A DNA stretch of 6,305 nucleotides from Sporichthyaceae bacterium. GTDB lineage: Bacteria > Actinomycetota > Actinomycetes > JACCUZ01. A program made the position numbers and the translations under genes. The notes beneath the pieces were generated by a model. That model was not told the origin of the DNA. It ran no database searches and saw only the letters and a program-made list of their open reading frames with translations. This document shows, piece by piece, positions 5,245-6,305 of this stretch (position 1 is the first letter of the stretch; the number at the start of each line of letters is the position of its first letter). The stretch lies in the NCBI GenBank assembly GCA_013698395.1, contig JACCUZ010000460.1:1-6305 (forward strand), in the 5' to 3' direction.

Positions 5245-6276
5245 GTGGCTCGGGTCGTGATGGTGACCGGGGTCTCGCGCTACCTGGGTGGACGCTTCGC
5301 CCAGCTGCTGCAGGCGGACCCCGACGTGACCCGGGTCATCGGTGTCGACGTCGTCCCGCCAAAGGAGGACCTCGGGGACGCGGAGTTCGTGCGCGCAGAC
5401 ATCCGCAACCCGGTCATCGGCAAGGTGATCGCGCACGCGGAGGTGGACACCGTCATCCACATGGCCGTTCTCGCGACTCCTGTCGACGCCGGCGGCCGGG
5501 CCACCATGAAAGAGATCAACGTCATCGGCACCATGCAGCTGCTTGCGGCGTGCCAGAAGGCTCCCAGCGTGCGGAAGCTGGTGGTGAAGTCCTCGACGGC
5601 GGTCTACGGCTCCTCCCCACTGGACCCGGCGATGTTCACCGAGGACCTGGAACCCAACGCGCTGGCCCGCACCGGCTACGCGAAGGACTCCGTCGAGGTG
5701 GAGGGCTACGTACGCGGCTTCGCCCGGCGGCGTCCGGACGTGGTCGTCACGACCTTGCGCTTCGCCAACTTCGTCGGCCCCCGGGTCCGGACCCCGCTGA
5801 CCTCGTACTTCTCGCTCCCGGTCGTTCCCACCGTCCTCGGCTTCGACCCGCGGCTGCAGTTCGTCCATGAGCGAGACGGGCTCGAGACGCTGTGGCGCAC
5901 GACGATGCACGACCACAGCGGAACGTTCAACATCGCCGGTGACGGGGTACTGACGCTCTCCCAGGCCATCCGGCGGGCCGGCCGGCCGTCGCTCCCGCTG
6001 CCGCAGCCGGCCGCACCCTGGATCGGCGGGGCGCTGCGCCGCCTCCGGGTCGCGGACTTCTCGTCCGAGCAGCTGCGCTTCCTGTCGTACGGCCGGGTCG
6101 TGGACACGACCCGGATGCGCGAGGTCCTGGACTTCACTCCGCGCTACAGCTCACGGGAGGCCTTCGACGACTTCGTCACCCGCCAGGGGCTCCGCGGGCC
6201 CCTGTCGGCCGACACGGTGGGCGCCGTCGAGAACGCGATGGTGGGAGCGCTGGCCCGAGGCGGTGCCCGTGCCTGA
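5245..6276 (+). CDS. Extended-SDR family (NAD-dependent epimerase/dehydratase-like) protein
   Basis: This 343-residue protein has an N-terminal Rossmann fold. The dinucleotide loop is TGVSRYLGG (8-16), where the middle glycine of the GxxGxxG pattern is Arg12. Asp35 ends the second strand (VIGVD), favouring NAD over NADP, and Asp52 is in RADIRNP. Next come the NVIGT helix (92-96), the SSTAVYGSS active-site strand (116-124) and LRFANFVGP (171-179), typical of GalE-like proteins. Where the catalytic YxxxK should be, the sequence reads TGYAK (143-147): the lysine is kept as Lys147, but the position four before it is Thr143 and a tyrosine sits at 145. GTG at 5245 has a strong AGGGAG (5233-5238) six bases upstream. 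It appears orthologous to Rv0501, labelled galE2 in mycobacteria, but true UDP-galactose epimerase activity is doubtful. The stop overlaps the next gene, an acyltransferase candidate, hinting at an envelope role. Confidence 0.85.
   Translation: MARVVMVTGVSRYLGGRFAQLLQADPDVTRVIGVDVVPPKEDLGDAEFVRADIRNPVIGKVIAHAEVDTVIHMAVLATPVDAGGRATMKEINVIGTMQLLAACQKAPSVRKLVVKSSTAVYGSSPLDPAMFTEDLEPNALARTGYAKDSVEVEGYVRGFARRRPDVVVTTLRFANFVGPRVRTPLTSYFSLPVVPTVLGFDPRLQFVHERDGLETLWRTTMHDHSGTFNIAGDGVLTLSQAIRRAGRPSLPLPQPAAPWIGGALRRLRVADFSSEQLRFLSYGRVVDTTRMREVLDFTPRYSSREAFDDFVTRQGLRGPLSADTVGAVENAMVGALARGGARA
6257..6260 (+). promoter_or_regulatory. Ribosome binding site of the downstream acyltransferase-like gene
   Basis: GAGG lies eight bases before the GTG at 6269, inside the end of the SDR gene. 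Its good spacing is the main evidence that this GTG is a real start overlapping the SDR stop. Confidence 0.45.
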
Positions 6277-6305
6277 CGCCCGGATCATCCCTTTCGACGG
6301 AAGCG
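6269..6305 (+). CDS. Start of a probable lysophospholipid acyltransferase gene, 3' partial
   Basis: Only 12 codons are visible, reading MPDARIIPFDGS. The GTG start overlaps the SDR stop by eight bases in another frame and has GAGG upstream at good spacing. In mycobacteria, as I recall, the gene after the SDR gene (Rv0501) is Rv0502, a PlsC-type 1-acyl-glycerol-phosphate/lysophospholipid acyltransferase whose start region contains a similar NVIPLH-like stretch. The identity here rests on that order and on the IIPFD motif; the catalytic HxxxxD block would lie beyond the window edge. No function can be read from the visible residues themselves. Confidence 0.5.
   Translation, partial: MPDARIIPFDGS

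Noticed and set aside
1..6305. CRISPR arrays, tRNA or rRNA genes, insertion sequences
   Set aside because: No regularly spaced repeats, cloverleaf-like segments or transposase motifs were found by reading; nearly all sequence is accounted for by protein genes.

Overview
The window is very GC-rich and densely packed. All supported genes are on the + strand, most starts are GTG, and several junctions are 4-base GTGA or ATGA stop/start overlaps. The C-terminal block encodes an excisionase-like HTH protein, a 32-residue polybasic ribosomal protein (bS22 type), a Rossmann-fold SDR protein and the start of a probable acyltransferase. From memory, this matches the Mycobacterium tuberculosis Rv0500A-Rv0500B-Rv0501-Rv0502 order, so the organism is very probably an actinomycete. 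The protein style suggests Nocardioides or a relative, but the genus cannot be fixed from sequence alone.

Layout. (1) Positions 2-2690 hold a three-gene MacAB-like export operon: the C-terminal part of a HlyD/MacA-type membrane-fusion protein, a MacB/LolD-type ABC ATPase and a four-TM MacB/FtsX-type permease, joined by GTGA overlaps. (2) Positions 2709-4693 hold a complete AcuC-like class I histone-deacetylase-fold enzyme, probably from its own leaderless promoter. It overlaps by ATGA a 266-residue protein of an actinobacterial family annotated as phosphatase. (3) Positions 4694-4829 are non-coding, with a weak promoter candidate and an imperfect hairpin. (4) From 4830 to the end lie the HTH gene, a 90-base gap with a TAGGCT -10-like element, the bS22 microgene, the SDR gene 10 bases later, and the first codons of the acyltransferase gene overlapping the SDR stop.

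How the genes work together. The first three should form one exporter: adaptor, motor and permease. The AcuC-like and phosphatase-like proteins are translationally coupled, which suggests a shared pathway, but no substrate can be read from the sequence. The last block is a conserved actinobacterial housekeeping neighbourhood mixing a regulator, a ribosomal protein and probable envelope-lipid or sugar functions. No phage, IS, CRISPR, tRNA or rRNA was found. The most notable items are the bS22 microgene, easily missed because of its size, and the SDR protein, whose catalytic motif lacks the usual tyrosine.
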